This document shows positions 41,750 to 49,497 of a DNA stretch of 64,000 nucleotides, one piece after another. Source of the DNA: Anaeromyxobacter diazotrophicus (GTDB lineage: Bacteria > Myxococcota > Myxococcia > Myxococcales > Anaeromyxobacteraceae); the NCBI RefSeq assembly GCF_013340205.1, contig NZ_BJTG01000009.1:62001-126000 (forward strand). Reading direction: 5' to 3'. The notes below the pieces were generated by a model. The model saw nothing but the letters and a program-made list of their open reading frames with translations, was not told where the DNA came from and made no database searches. Position 1 is the first letter of the stretch. Each line of letters opens with the position of its first letter. The position numbers and the translations under genes were made by a program.

Positions 41750-42792
41750 GCCCCGGTCTTAGCGCCGGCCGCCGCTCGTTTCAGCCGCACCGCCGACCAG
41801 CGCGCCGCTTCGCGCACCCCCTCGTGCGCGCTCGCCAGGTGCGCCTCCACCGCGGGGAGCCGCCGCGCGTCGCCGGCGTGGCCCGCCGCCAGCACCGCGT
41901 TCCGCACCAGCCCCTCGTAGCGAGCGCGGGCGAGCGCGGTGCCGTAGAAGCGGCGCTGGTACTCCTCGAAGGTGAGCGCCAGGAGCGCGTCGAGGTCGAG
42001 GCCGCGCTGCCCGTCGCGGGCGCGCAGCTCCGGGTCGCAGCGCGCCTCGGCGCCGCGGTTCCAGGGGCAGACCGTCTGGCAGTCGTCGCAGCCGAAGGCC
42101 CACGGCCCGAGCCGGGCGGCCACCTCCTCCGGGATGGGGCCGCGCCGCTCGATGGTCTGGAACGAGAGGCACAGGCGCGCGTCCACGAACCCCGGCGCCG
42201 CGATGGCGCCGGTGGGGCAGGCCGGGAGGCACGCCGCGCACGAGCCGCAGCGCTCCGGGTGCGGCGCGTCGGGCTCGAGCGCGCGGTCGAGGAGGACGGT
42301 CGCGAGCAGCACCCAGCTCCCGAAGCGCGGCGTGATGAGGCAGCCGTTCTTGCCCACCCACCCGAGCCCCGCCCGCTCGGCCCACGCCTTCTCCATCACC
42401 GGCGCGAGGTCGGAGCTCTGGTAGGTGCGCACCTCGGGGTCGCGCGCGCGGAGCCGCGCCACGAGGTCCTTGAGCTTCCGCTTCATGACGCCGTGGTAGT
42501 CGCGCCCGCGGGCGTAGCGCGCCACGCGCCCCTCGGCCGGCTCCGGGGCGCCGTCCGGCTCGAGGTAGGAGAGCGCCAGCGCCACGACGCTCTTCACCCC
42601 GGGCAACAGCCGCGCCGGGTCGAGCCGCTCCGCGCGCTGGGTGCGGAGCCAGACCATGTCGGCCTCGGCGCCACAGGCGAGCATCCGGTCGAGCGCGGCC
42701 GGATCGAGCGGCCCGGCGGGCGCGACGCCGGCCTGGTGGAAGCCGGCCGCGAGGGCCGCTTCCTTCACGAAGGCGGAGTCGAGCGGAGCCAC
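41746..42792 (-). CDS. queG: Epoxyqueuosine reductase QueG
   Basis: A 348-residue cobalamin- and Fe-S-dependent enzyme that reduces epoxyqueuosine to queuosine in tRNA. The N-terminal domain has GAEADMVWLRTQRAERLDPA and GRVARYARGRDYHGVMKRKL. The catalytic Asp region is RTYQSSDLAPVMEKAWAERA, then GLGWVGKNGCLITPRFGSWV. Two 4Fe-4S motifs follow, CGSCAACLPACPTGAI near residue 182 and FGCDDCQTVCPWNRG near 233. The C-terminal HEAT-like repeat (NAVLAAGHAGDARRLPAVEA) is the usual tRNA-binding extension. The start codon is GTG at 42792, one nucleotide before the stop of the upstream membrane-protein gene. Confidence 0.95.
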   Translation of the reverse strand: MAPLDSAFVKEAALAAGFHQAGVAPAGPLDPAALDRMLACGAEADMVWLRTQRAERLDPARLLPGVKSVVALALSYLEPDGAPEPAEGRVARYARGRDYHGVMKRKLKDLVARLRARDPEVRTYQSSDLAPVMEKAWAERAGLGWVGKNGCLITPRFGSWVLLATVLLDRALEPDAPHPERCGSCAACLPACPTGAIAAPGFVDARLCLSFQTIERRGPIPEEVAARLGPWAFGCDDCQTVCPWNRGAEARCDPELRARDGQRGLDLDALLALTFEEYQRRFYGTALARARYEGLVRNAVLAAGHAGDARRLPAVEAHLASAHEGVREAARWSAVRLKRAAAGAKTGA

Positions 42793-43749
42793 TCAGGCCG
42801 CGGTGACCGCCTTGCCCTTGCCGGCCGGCGTCCGGCGGGGCGCGGGCGGCACCACCTGGCGCACCAGCGCCCCGACGATCCACCCGGCCAGCGAGCCGGC
42901 CAGCCCGCCCAGCACCACGCCGCCGACCGACGGGCCGACGGCGGCCGCCGGGGTGGCGTTGTAGGTGACGAGCAGCGCGAAGGCGAGCGCCATCCCCGCC
43001 GCCACCGACAGGTTGTTGCGCTGGCCGAGCCGCGCGTCGGCGGCGCAGGCGAGCAGGAGCGCCAGGCCCGCCAGGATCCACGGGCCGCCCGCGAACGGGA
43101 TGGGCTCGCGGAAGACTGCCACCGCCAGCCGGCTGCCGAGCTGGCCCTGCAGCCGCTCCAGCTCGAGGGCGCTGGCGCCTGCGGGGAGGTCCGCCGGGTA
43201 GTAGTCGGCGGTGTGGTCGTGCGCGACGCGGGCGCGCGTGCCGCGGCCCACGCGCGCGTAGCCGTAGGTCCGCTCCAGCTTGCCTTCCACCGGCTCCTTG
43301 GTGCCGCCGAGGGTGAACGTCACCGAAGGCTCGCCGCGCTCGGGCAGCTTGCCCGAGACGAGGAGCCGGACCGCGCCCGCGGCCGCGGGCGGCACAGCGA
43401 TCTTGTCGCCCACCTGGCCCACGTCGCCGGCGAAGAGCGGCTCGCCCGGGCGGACCGTGCGGAGCGCCGGCAGGAGCGTCGCGACCAGCGTGGCGATCGC
43501 GGCCGCGGCGGCGAGGCCGCGCGCCAGGGGCTCGCGGCGGGCGTCGAGCGCGGGCCGGACCAGGAAGACCGCCGCCAGCGCCGCCACCACCAGCACCACC
43601 AGGGTGGCGGTCGCCTCCTCGCCGGCGAAGCCGGCCAGGTAGAGCCCGCCCACGGCGGCGACCGCCGCCAGCGCGGCCACCGGGAGGATCCAGCTGGAGA
43701 GCGCCTCGTCGAGCCAGAGGGAGAAGGTGCTGGGTGCGCGGTCGGCCAT
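42793..43749 (-). CDS. Membrane protein of unknown function
   Basis: A 318-residue protein. It has three N-terminal helices (about residues 18-38, 46-64 and 78-98), a 130-residue soluble part, then three C-terminal helices (about 225-242, 248-268 and 272-298). The soluble part is beta-rich (DKIAVPPAAAGAVRLLVSGK, FTLGGTKEPVEGKLERTYGY, HTADYYPADLPAGASALELE). It looks like a jellyroll exposed on one face of the membrane. No family was recognised. GAGGA precedes the ATG at 43749. It is the first gene of a run with queG and ygfZ but has no obvious link to tRNA modification. Confidence 0.7.
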   Translation of the reverse strand: MADRAPSTFSLWLDEALSSWILPVAALAAVAAVGGLYLAGFAGEEATATLVVLVVAALAAVFLVRPALDARREPLARGLAAAAAIATLVATLLPALRTVRPGEPLFAGDVGQVGDKIAVPPAAAGAVRLLVSGKLPERGEPSVTFTLGGTKEPVEGKLERTYGYARVGRGTRARVAHDHTADYYPADLPAGASALELERLQGQLGSRLAVAVFREPIPFAGGPWILAGLALLLACAADARLGQRNNLSVAAGMALAFALLVTYNATPAAAVGPSVGGVVLGGLAGSLAGWIVGALVRQVVPPAPRRTPAGKGKAVTAA

Positions 43750-43798
43750 GGAGGGTCCTCGAGAGAGCTCGGCACCATAACCCAGCTCGTCCGAATTT

Positions 43799-43834
43799 TT
43801 GACGCGGATCCGATATCGACGCATACCGATCGTC
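43799..43834 (+). promoter_or_regulatory. Methyltransferase promoter containing two GATC sites
   Basis: TTGACG at 43799-43804 and CATACC at 43822-43827 (17-bp spacing) precede the ATG at 43835 by 7 nt. GATC occurs at 43807-43810 in the spacer and at 43828-43831 between the -10 and the start. If the enzyme methylates GATC, its own promoter is a substrate. Confidence 0.4.
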
Positions 43835-44680
43835 ATGGCCCGACGCCTCGATCTGCACGACTGGGACGACCTCCCCGGCACCGCCGAGCGCGGGCCCGCC
43901 TGGACCCTCGTCCAGGGCGACTGCCTGGAGGCGCTGGAGCGCCTGCCCCCCGGCTCGGTGGACCTGGTGTTCGCCGATCCCCCGTACCACCTGTCGAACG
44001 GCGGCAGCACCTGCAAGAGCGGCCGCCGCGCCAGCGTGGACAAGGGCGCGTGGGACCGCTCGGGCGGCGTGAGCGAGGACCACGCGTTCCAGGCGCGGTG
44101 GCTCGGGGCGTGCCGCCGCGTGCTGAAGCCGTCCGGCACGATCTGGGTCTCCGGCACGCAGCACGTCATCTTCTCGGTCGGCTACGCCATGCAGGAGCTC
44201 GGCTTCCACCTGCTCAACACCGTCACCTGGTACAAGCCGAACGCCTCGCCCAACCTGGCCTGCCGCTTCTTCACCCACTCCACCGAGATCCTGCTCTGGG
44301 CGAGCCCGCAGCGGCTCCGCCCGCTCGCGCACCGCTTCAACTACCGCGAGATGAAGGCGCAGAACGGCGGCAAGCAGATGCGCGACCTGTGGGCCATCGC
44401 CGAGCGCCCGGAGCCGGGCGGCGAGCAGGTGATCTGGTCGCTCCCGACGCCCGCACCCCGCGAGAAGGTGCACGGCCGCCACCCGACGCAGAAGCCGCTC
44501 GGTCTCCTCGACCGCGTCATCGCGGCCAGCGCGCGCCCCGGCGACCTGGTGCTGGACCCGTTCTGCGGCTCCGGCACCACCGGTGTGGCGGCGGTGCGGG
44601 CCGGCTGCCGCTTCCTCGGGCTCGAGCGTGACCCCGAGTACGTGGACCTCGCCGCGCGGCGCCTCCGCTCCCCCGACTAG
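43835..44680 (+). CDS. N6-adenine/N4-cytosine DNA methyltransferase, DpnA-like
   Basis: A 281-residue beta-class DNA methyltransferase. The catalytic motif DPPY is at residues 48-51 in VDLVFADPPYHLSNGG, and the SAM motif FCGSGTT is near 243 in LVLDPFCGSGTTGVAAVRAG. The segments ASVDKGAWDRSGG, LKPSGTIWVSGTQHVIFSVG and SPNLACRFFTHSTEILLWAS closely resemble the second DpnII-type enzyme (DpnA), whose target is GATC. Target specificity here is inferred. No endonuclease gene is adjacent, so it is an orphan, probably regulatory or protective. The ATG at 43835 is preferred to an upstream frame start at 43799, which would overlap the promoter. Confidence 0.88.
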   Translation: MARRLDLHDWDDLPGTAERGPAWTLVQGDCLEALERLPPGSVDLVFADPPYHLSNGGSTCKSGRRASVDKGAWDRSGGVSEDHAFQARWLGACRRVLKPSGTIWVSGTQHVIFSVGYAMQELGFHLLNTVTWYKPNASPNLACRFFTHSTEILLWASPQRLRPLAHRFNYREMKAQNGGKQMRDLWAIAERPEPGGEQVIWSLPTPAPREKVHGRHPTQKPLGLLDRVIAASARPGDLVLDPFCGSGTTGVAAVRAGCRFLGLERDPEYVDLAARRLRSPD

Positions 44681-44756
44681 GGGTGCGCGCCCCGGCGCGC
44701 CCCAAGGGGAACGCCCGCCCGCCCGCCTGGACGTATCGCGGGAGAGCAGCGGTGGC

Positions 44757-44768
44757 TAGTTTGCATGC
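44757..44768 (+). promoter_or_regulatory. -10 element 6 nt before GTG start
   Basis: TAGTTT at 44757-44762 precedes the GTG at 44769 by GCATGC, with no SD. Another instance of the leaderless-type arrangement. Confidence 0.45.
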
Positions 44769-45635
44769 GTGACAGCCCACGCGCTGCGGACGGTCGAGGC
44801 CTTGCTCCCGCTGGGCGGGGTCGTCCTCTTCCTCCTCGCCACCATGGCGGCCTTCGCCGGCCGCTGCGCCACGGTCGGCCGCCCGCGGACGCCGTACATC
44901 GAGGCGCGGAGCGCGGCGCCGATCTGGAAGTGGTGGATGGAGTGGTGGGTCTGGCTGTGGGGGCCGGTCGAGCGCGCCTGCCTCAAGCTCGGCGTCACCC
45001 CCAACGCCATCACCCTCGCCAGCACCGTGCTCACGGGCGGCGCGGCGGCGCTGCTCGCGCTCGGACACCTCTCCGTCGGCGGCTGGCTCTACCTCTTCGC
45101 GGCCAGCCTCGACCTCGTGGACGGCCGGGTGGCGCGCGCGCAGGGCAGCGCGTCGAAGGCGGGCGCCTTCCTCGACTCGACGCTCGACCGCGTCGCCGAG
45201 CTGCTGGTGTTCGGGGGGCTCTCGATCTACTTCCGCGAGGGACCCGGCCTGTACGCGGCGCTCACCGCGGCAGGCTCCTCGGTGATGGTCTCGTACGCCC
45301 GCGCGCGCGGCGAGGCGCTCGGGGCGGGCGCCGAGGTCAAGGTGGGCGGGATGCAGCGCGCGGAGCGCGTGGTGCTGACCGGCCTCCCCTGCGCGCTCTC
45401 GCCCCTCTTCGACGCGGCGTTCGGCCCGCCGGGGGGCGAGGTGGTGGTGGGGAGCGCGCTCGCCCTGCTGGGCCTCGTCACCGCGGTCACCGCCGCCCGC
45501 CGCGGCCACGCCATCTGGCGCGCGCTGCGCGGCCTCGAGCCGCAGGCGGCGCGCCCGGCCGGGAACGTGCGGTGGCTCGAGAACGTGCGCTGGCTGGAGA
45601 CGGCGCGGCGGCGGCAGCAGCGGCTCGGGCGCTGA
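44769..45635 (+). CDS. CDP-alcohol phosphatidyltransferase family protein
   Basis: A 288-residue integral membrane enzyme. The family motif D-G-x2-A-R-x8-G-x3-D-x3-D is complete in SLDLVDGRVARAQGSASKAG then AFLDSTLDRVAEL, near residues 117-141. The surrounding helices are hydrophobic, and WKWWMEWWVWLWGPVERACL at about residue 50 is Trp-rich and probably interfacial. The enzyme transfers a CDP-linked alcohol or diacylglycerol to make a phospholipid such as PI-phosphate, PG or a related lipid. The acceptor is not inferable. The C-terminal 60 residues are basic and unusual (NVRWLENVRWLETARRRQQR), with a repeated NVRWLE. Confidence 0.88.
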   Translation: MTAHALRTVEALLPLGGVVLFLLATMAAFAGRCATVGRPRTPYIEARSAAPIWKWWMEWWVWLWGPVERACLKLGVTPNAITLASTVLTGGAAALLALGHLSVGGWLYLFAASLDLVDGRVARAQGSASKAGAFLDSTLDRVAELLVFGGLSIYFREGPGLYAALTAAGSSVMVSYARARGEALGAGAEVKVGGMQRAERVVLTGLPCALSPLFDAAFGPPGGEVVVGSALALLGLVTAVTAARRGHAIWRALRGLEPQAARPAGNVRWLENVRWLETARRRQQRLGR

Positions 45636-45660
45636 CGGCGCGGCGGCGGGCCGGCGCACA

Positions 45661-45689
45661 TTGATCCGGTCGCGCGCCGGCGGTAAGCC
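45661..45689 (+). promoter_or_regulatory. moeB promoter, leaderless type
   Basis: TTGATC (45661-45666), a 17-bp spacer, TAAGCC (45684-45689), then CTCTGG and the ATG at 45696. The -35/-10 spacing and the 6-nt distance to the start are both canonical for a leaderless transcript. Confidence 0.5.
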
Positions 45690-45695
45690 CTCTGG

Positions 45696-46880
45696 ATGAC
45701 CAGCTACCGCGATCTCCTCGCCGCCGCCCGCGCGGCCGTGCGCGAGGTCTCGCCGGAGGAGGTGCAGGGCCGCGTCGCCACGGGCGCGCCGCCCCTCCTG
45801 CTCGACGTGCGCGAGGCGGACGAGTGGAGCGGCGGGCACCTCCCCGGCGCGCGCCACCTCCCGCGCGGCCACCTCGAGGCACGGGTGGAGGCGCTCGTCC
45901 CCGACCGCGGGGCGGAGCTCGTCCTCTACTGCGCCGCCGGCCACCGCTCGGCCCTCGCGGCGCGCACGCTCGCGGAGATGGGCTACCAGCGCGTCGCTTC
46001 GATGGCCGGCGGCTACGGGCGCTGGCACGACCTGGGCTTCCCCACCGTGAAGCCGGACGTGCTCGAGGCGGAGCAGAAGGAGCGCTACCGGCGGCACCTC
46101 GTCATCCCGGAGGTGGGCGAGGAGGGGCAGGCGCGGCTCCTCGCGGCCAAGGTGCTCCTGCTCGGCGCCGGCGGCCTCGGCTCGCCCGCCGCGCTCTACC
46201 TGGCCGCGGCGGGGGTGGGCACGCTCGGGATCGTGGACTCGGACGTGGTGGAGCTCTCGAACCTGCAGCGTCAGGTGCTCCACTCGACCCGCACCCTGGG
46301 CCTGCCCAAGACCGCCTCGGCGGCCGAGGCGATCCGCGCCCTCAACCCCGGCGTGAAGGTGATCCCGTTCCAGGAGCGGCTCACCAGCCAGAACGTCCAG
46401 CGCATCCTCGACGGCTTCGACGTGGTGGTGGACGGGGGCGACAACTTCCCCACCCGCTACCTGCTGAACGACGCGTGCGTGCTCGCGGGCGTGCCCTGCG
46501 TGCACGGCTCGGTGTACCGGTTCGAGGGCCAGGTGACGACGCTCTGGCCCGGCCGCGGCCCGTGCTACCGGTGCCTCTACCCGGAGCCGCCGCCCGCCGA
46601 CCTCGCCCCCTCCTGCGCCGAGGCGGGCGTGCTCGGGGTCCTGCCCGGGATCGTCGGCCTCTTGCAGGCGAACGAGGTGCTGAAGCTCCTGCTCGGCCAG
46701 GGCGCCCCGCTGGTGGGGCGGCTGCTCGCGTTCGACGGGCTCGAGACGCGCTTCCACGAGCTCAAGCTGCGCCGCGATCCGGCCTGCCCGGTCTGCCGGC
46801 CGGGCGCCCTGGTCACGCTCACGGACGAGGCGCCCGCGTGCTCCGGCGAAGTCGTTGCTGCCCCAGAACGCGCGTGGTAA
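45696..46880 (+). CDS. moeB: Rhodanese-MoeB/ThiF fusion
   Basis: A 394-residue adenylyltransferase and sulfurtransferase. Residues about 15-115 are a rhodanese domain with active Cys in ELVLYCAAGHRSALAARTLA. Residues about 125-375 are the E1-like MoeB/ThiF domain: VLLLGAGGLGSPAALYLAAA, VDSDVVELSNLQRQVLHSTR, the catalytic Cys in SCAEAGVLGVLPGIVG, and zinc ligands CYRC and CPVC. It activates the C-terminus of MoaD- or ThiS-type carrier proteins and passes sulfur to them for molybdopterin or thiamine. In the better-known MoeZ/MOCS3 proteins the rhodanese is C-terminal; here it is N-terminal. CarD follows within 11 nt. Confidence 0.9.
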   Translation: MTSYRDLLAAARAAVREVSPEEVQGRVATGAPPLLLDVREADEWSGGHLPGARHLPRGHLEARVEALVPDRGAELVLYCAAGHRSALAARTLAEMGYQRVASMAGGYGRWHDLGFPTVKPDVLEAEQKERYRRHLVIPEVGEEGQARLLAAKVLLLGAGGLGSPAALYLAAAGVGTLGIVDSDVVELSNLQRQVLHSTRTLGLPKTASAAEAIRALNPGVKVIPFQERLTSQNVQRILDGFDVVVDGGDNFPTRYLLNDACVLAGVPCVHGSVYRFEGQVTTLWPGRGPCYRCLYPEPPPADLAPSCAEAGVLGVLPGIVGLLQANEVLKLLLGQGAPLVGRLLAFDGLETRFHELKLRRDPACPVCRPGALVTLTDEAPACSGEVVAAPERAW

Positions 46881-46890
46881 GGGGGATCTC

Positions 46891-48027
46891 GTGAAAGGCC
46901 CACCCGCGCGGCACGAGGAGCCCAAGGAGCAGCTCCCGGCCGTCGAAGGCGTCATCACCGATGCCGGCGAGCTCGAGCCCGGCGACCGCGTCGTCTACCC
47001 GAACCAGGGCGTCTGCCGCATCACCGGGATCGAGAAGAAGGAGATCGCCGGGCAGAAGCTCGAGCTGGTCCGGATGGAGCGCGAGGAGGACGGCGCGGCC
47101 GTCCTGGTGCCGAAGGGCAAGGTCCCGACCATCGGGCTGCGCAAGGTGGCGAGCGGCGACCAGATCGAGGGCGTCTTCCACTACCTGGCCGCGCAGTACG
47201 ACGACCCCGAGCTCGACTGGAAGGTGCGCCACCGCGATAACGCCGACCGGCTCATCGCGGGCGGCGTGCTGGGCGTGGCCGAGGTGGTGAAGGGGCTTCA
47301 CTCCCTGTCGCGCATCCGGCCGCTCCCGGCCAAGGAGCGCGAGCAGTACGACAACGCGCGCCACCTGCTGGTGCACGAGGTGGCGGTGTCGCTGGCGGTC
47401 GAGCCCGGCCTGGCCGAGGACTACATCGACTACGCGCTCATGCCGCCGCCGGGCGTCACCTTCAAGCTGAAGCCGCCGCCGAAGCCGGTGGAGCTGCCGG
47501 CCCGCCCGCGCCGCAAGGTGGTCCGGACCGACGACGAGGACCTGGGCCTCGACGACCTCGGCCTGGGCGATCTGGGGCTCGGCGAGGGCGAGCGCCCCGC
47601 CGGCGAGGAGGCGGCGCCGGGCGCCGAGGAGGCCGCCGCGCTGCCGGGCGTCCCCTCTCCCGACGACATCCCGCTGCCCGACACCGAGAGCGACCTCGAG
47701 CCTGAGTCCGCCGAGGAGGGCGAGGTGGAGGGCGAGGAGGCGGCCGGCGGCGAGGAGCCGCTGGAGGCCGACGAGGAGCCCGCGCCCGCGCCCCGCAAGA
47801 AGGGCGCACCGGCACCCGCCAAGAAGCCCGAGCCCGTCCCGCCCAAGGCGGCGCGGAGCAAGCCCGCCGCCGCGAAGAAGCCGGCGCCGGCGCCGAAGAA
47901 GCCCGCCAAGCCGGCCAGGCCGGCCGCGGCCGCGCGCCCGAAGGCCGCGCCGAAGAAGCTCGAGAAGAAGAAGCCCGCCGCGAAGGCGCCCGCGAAGAAG
48001 CCGGCGCGAGGGGGCAAGAAGAAGTGA
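46891..48027 (+). CDS. carD: CarD-type regulator with acidic linker and histone H1-like tail
   Basis: A 378-residue global regulator. Residues about 25-190 form the CarD/CdnL domain (LEPGDRVVYPNQGVCRITGI, the RNA polymerase-binding Tudor-like fold). Residues about 205-305 are strongly acidic (DDEDLGLDDLGLGDLGLGEG). Residues about 306-378 are a Lys/Ala/Pro tail (KKPAPAPKKPAKPARP and similar). In Myxococcus CarD the DNA-binding tail carries RGRP AT-hooks; these are absent here and the tail instead resembles histone H1. It acts with CarG and ECF sigma factors, including in light and starvation responses. The GTG start at 46891 has AAGGGGGAT upstream. It overlaps carG by GTGA. Confidence 0.92.
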   Translation: MKGPPARHEEPKEQLPAVEGVITDAGELEPGDRVVYPNQGVCRITGIEKKEIAGQKLELVRMEREEDGAAVLVPKGKVPTIGLRKVASGDQIEGVFHYLAAQYDDPELDWKVRHRDNADRLIAGGVLGVAEVVKGLHSLSRIRPLPAKEREQYDNARHLLVHEVAVSLAVEPGLAEDYIDYALMPPPGVTFKLKPPPKPVELPARPRRKVVRTDDEDLGLDDLGLGDLGLGEGERPAGEEAAPGAEEAAALPGVPSPDDIPLPDTESDLEPESAEEGEVEGEEAAGGEEPLEADEEPAPAPRKKGAPAPAKKPEPVPPKAARSKPAAAKKPAPAPKKPAKPARPAAAARPKAAPKKLEKKKPAAKAPAKKPARGGKKK

Positions 48028-48569
48028 TCCGGATCGTGACGCTCTCGCCGTTCGACCCGGGCGACATCGCCCTGCTCGCCAAGACCCTGTTCACCGCCTT
48101 CGGCCTCGGCACCGAGTACGCCGGGGAGCGGCCGCTGCCGCCCGAGGCGGAGCAGGACGACGGCCGGTACGACGCGGTGAAGCTCGTGGCCGAGGTGAAC
48201 CCGGTCAAGACGTTCGCCGACGACAAGGTGCTGTTCCTCACCGACGCCGAGCTCTCCATGCGGAAGGGGCCGCTCGGCGAGCCGCCCTGCTGGTGCTTCG
48301 CGCAGTACGGGGGCGAGAAGGCGGTGGTCTCCACCTCGCGCTTCCCCGAGCGCGGCGTGAGCGAGGCCTCCATCGAGGCGTGGCGCAAGCGGCTGGCGCG
48401 CGAGTCCATCCACGCCGTCGGGCACCTGTGGGACCTGCACCACTGCTACGACGCGCGCTGCGCGATGCACCCCTCGTGGTCGCCCTCGCTGCCGGCCAGC
48501 CCCGAGGCCGAGCTCTGCTCGTTCGATCGCGACAAGAGCGAGCGGAAGGTCCGGCTGGCGAAGACGTGA
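48024..48569 (+). CDS. carG: CarG-like zinc protein with inactive metzincin motif
   Basis: A 181-residue protein encoded directly after carD, as carG is in Myxococcus. The archaemetzincin motif H-E-x2-H-x2-G-x2-H-C-x4-C-x-M is matched by residues 130-148: H130, A131 (for catalytic Glu), H134, D137 (for Gly), H140, then C141-x4-C146-x-M148. Zinc binding is retained but proteolysis is not expected, which is the known character of CarG. It binds CarD and is required for its action. The start is GTG 48024, overlapping the carD stop by 4 nt. Confidence 0.9.
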   Translation: MIRIVTLSPFDPGDIALLAKTLFTAFGLGTEYAGERPLPPEAEQDDGRYDAVKLVAEVNPVKTFADDKVLFLTDAELSMRKGPLGEPPCWCFAQYGGEKAVVSTSRFPERGVSEASIEAWRKRLARESIHAVGHLWDLHHCYDARCAMHPSWSPSLPASPEAELCSFDRDKSERKVRLAKT

Positions 48570-48573
48570 CCGC

Positions 48574-49497
48574 GTGACGGCGGCGCCGCCGGCCGGGGCC
48601 GCCCGCCCCGCCGCTCGCGCGGTGGCGGCGCTCTTCGCGGCGGGCGTGGCGGCGCTCTCGCTGTACGGGCTGGGGTTCCTGGCGGCGCTGCCGGGTCGAT
48701 TGCCCTCCCCCTCCGACTGGCGCGCGCTCGAGGTACGCCTCGCGCGCGACGCACGCCCCGGCGACGCGGTGGCGCTCGCGCCGTGGTGGGCCGAGCGCGC
48801 GCGGGCGGTGGCGCCCGCGGGCCTCCCGGTGCTCGCCTTCCCCCGGCTCGAGGGCGAGGACCTGCCGGGCGTGCGGCGCGTCTGGCTGGTGTCGCTGCCG
48901 GGTGCGCCCGGCGGCGCGGGCCAGGTCGAGCAGGACCTCGCCCGGCGCGGCGTGCGCGCGGAGGCGGAGCGGCTCGGCGGCCTCGCGCTGGCGCGGTTCG
49001 ACCTGGCGGCGCCGGTGCTGCCCCTGTTCCGGCTCTCGGAGCGGCTCGACGGTGCGTCCGCGTCGTTCGGCGGGCGCGCCTGCCTGCGCGAGCCCGGCGG
49101 CGGCTGGCGCTGCGCCGGCCGCGGTGGCCCGCGCGCCCGCGCCGAGGTGCGCGAGGTGGACCTGCTGCCGCGCGCCTGCCTCGTCGTGGAGCCGCCGCCG
49201 GCCGGCGGTCCGCTCACCCTCTCCTTCCCCGCCGTGCCGCTCGGGCGCACGCTCCGGATCTTCGCCGGCGCCGTGGGAGAGCCGGCGCTCGAGGGGGACC
49301 CGCCGGTCGAGGTGAAGGTCGCGCTCGACGGGCGGGAGGCCGCGGTGGCGCGGGAGCGGGGCGGCGACCCCGGCTGGCACCCCGCCGACCTCGACACCGC
49401 GGCCGAGGCCGGCCGGACCGCGGCGCTCACGGTCACCGTCCGCGCAGCGCGCGGCGGCGCGCGCCCGCTGTGCCTCGAGGCGTACGCGCTGCCATGA
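48574..49497 (+). CDS. Membrane-anchored protein next to glycosyltransferase
   Basis: A 307-residue protein. A single helix lies at about residues 16-42 (VAALFAAGVAALSLYGLGFL) and the rest is extracytoplasmic. The mature part has an alpha/beta half (WRALEVRLARDARPGDAVAL, LPGVRRVWLVSLPGAPG) and a beta half (PLTLSFPAVPLGRTLRIFAG, PPVEVKVALDGREAAVARER) like a carbohydrate-binding sandwich. No family was recognised. Its ATGA overlap with the GT39-like gene suggests that the two act on the same glycan or lipid-linked sugar. The start is a GTG 4 nt after carG. Confidence 0.7.
   Translation: MTAAPPAGAARPAARAVAALFAAGVAALSLYGLGFLAALPGRLPSPSDWRALEVRLARDARPGDAVALAPWWAERARAVAPAGLPVLAFPRLEGEDLPGVRRVWLVSLPGAPGGAGQVEQDLARRGVRAEAERLGGLALARFDLAAPVLPLFRLSERLDGASASFGGRACLREPGGGWRCAGRGGPRARAEVREVDLLPRACLVVEPPPAGGPLTLSFPAVPLGRTLRIFAGAVGEPALEGDPPVEVKVALDGREAAVARERGGDPGWHPADLDTAAEAGRTAALTVTVRAARGGARPLCLEAYALP

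Noticed and set aside
45540-45630. Repeated NVRWLE in the CDP-alcohol phosphotransferase tail as a frameshift or duplication artefact
   Set aside because: The frame is continuous, the two copies differ at the DNA level, and the stop is followed by a normal promoter for moeB.
47530-48020. Tandem repeats in carD (GLDDLGLGDLGLG and KKPAPAPKKPAKP)
   Set aside because: They are protein-level low-complexity segments of the acidic linker and basic tail, not a DNA repeat element.
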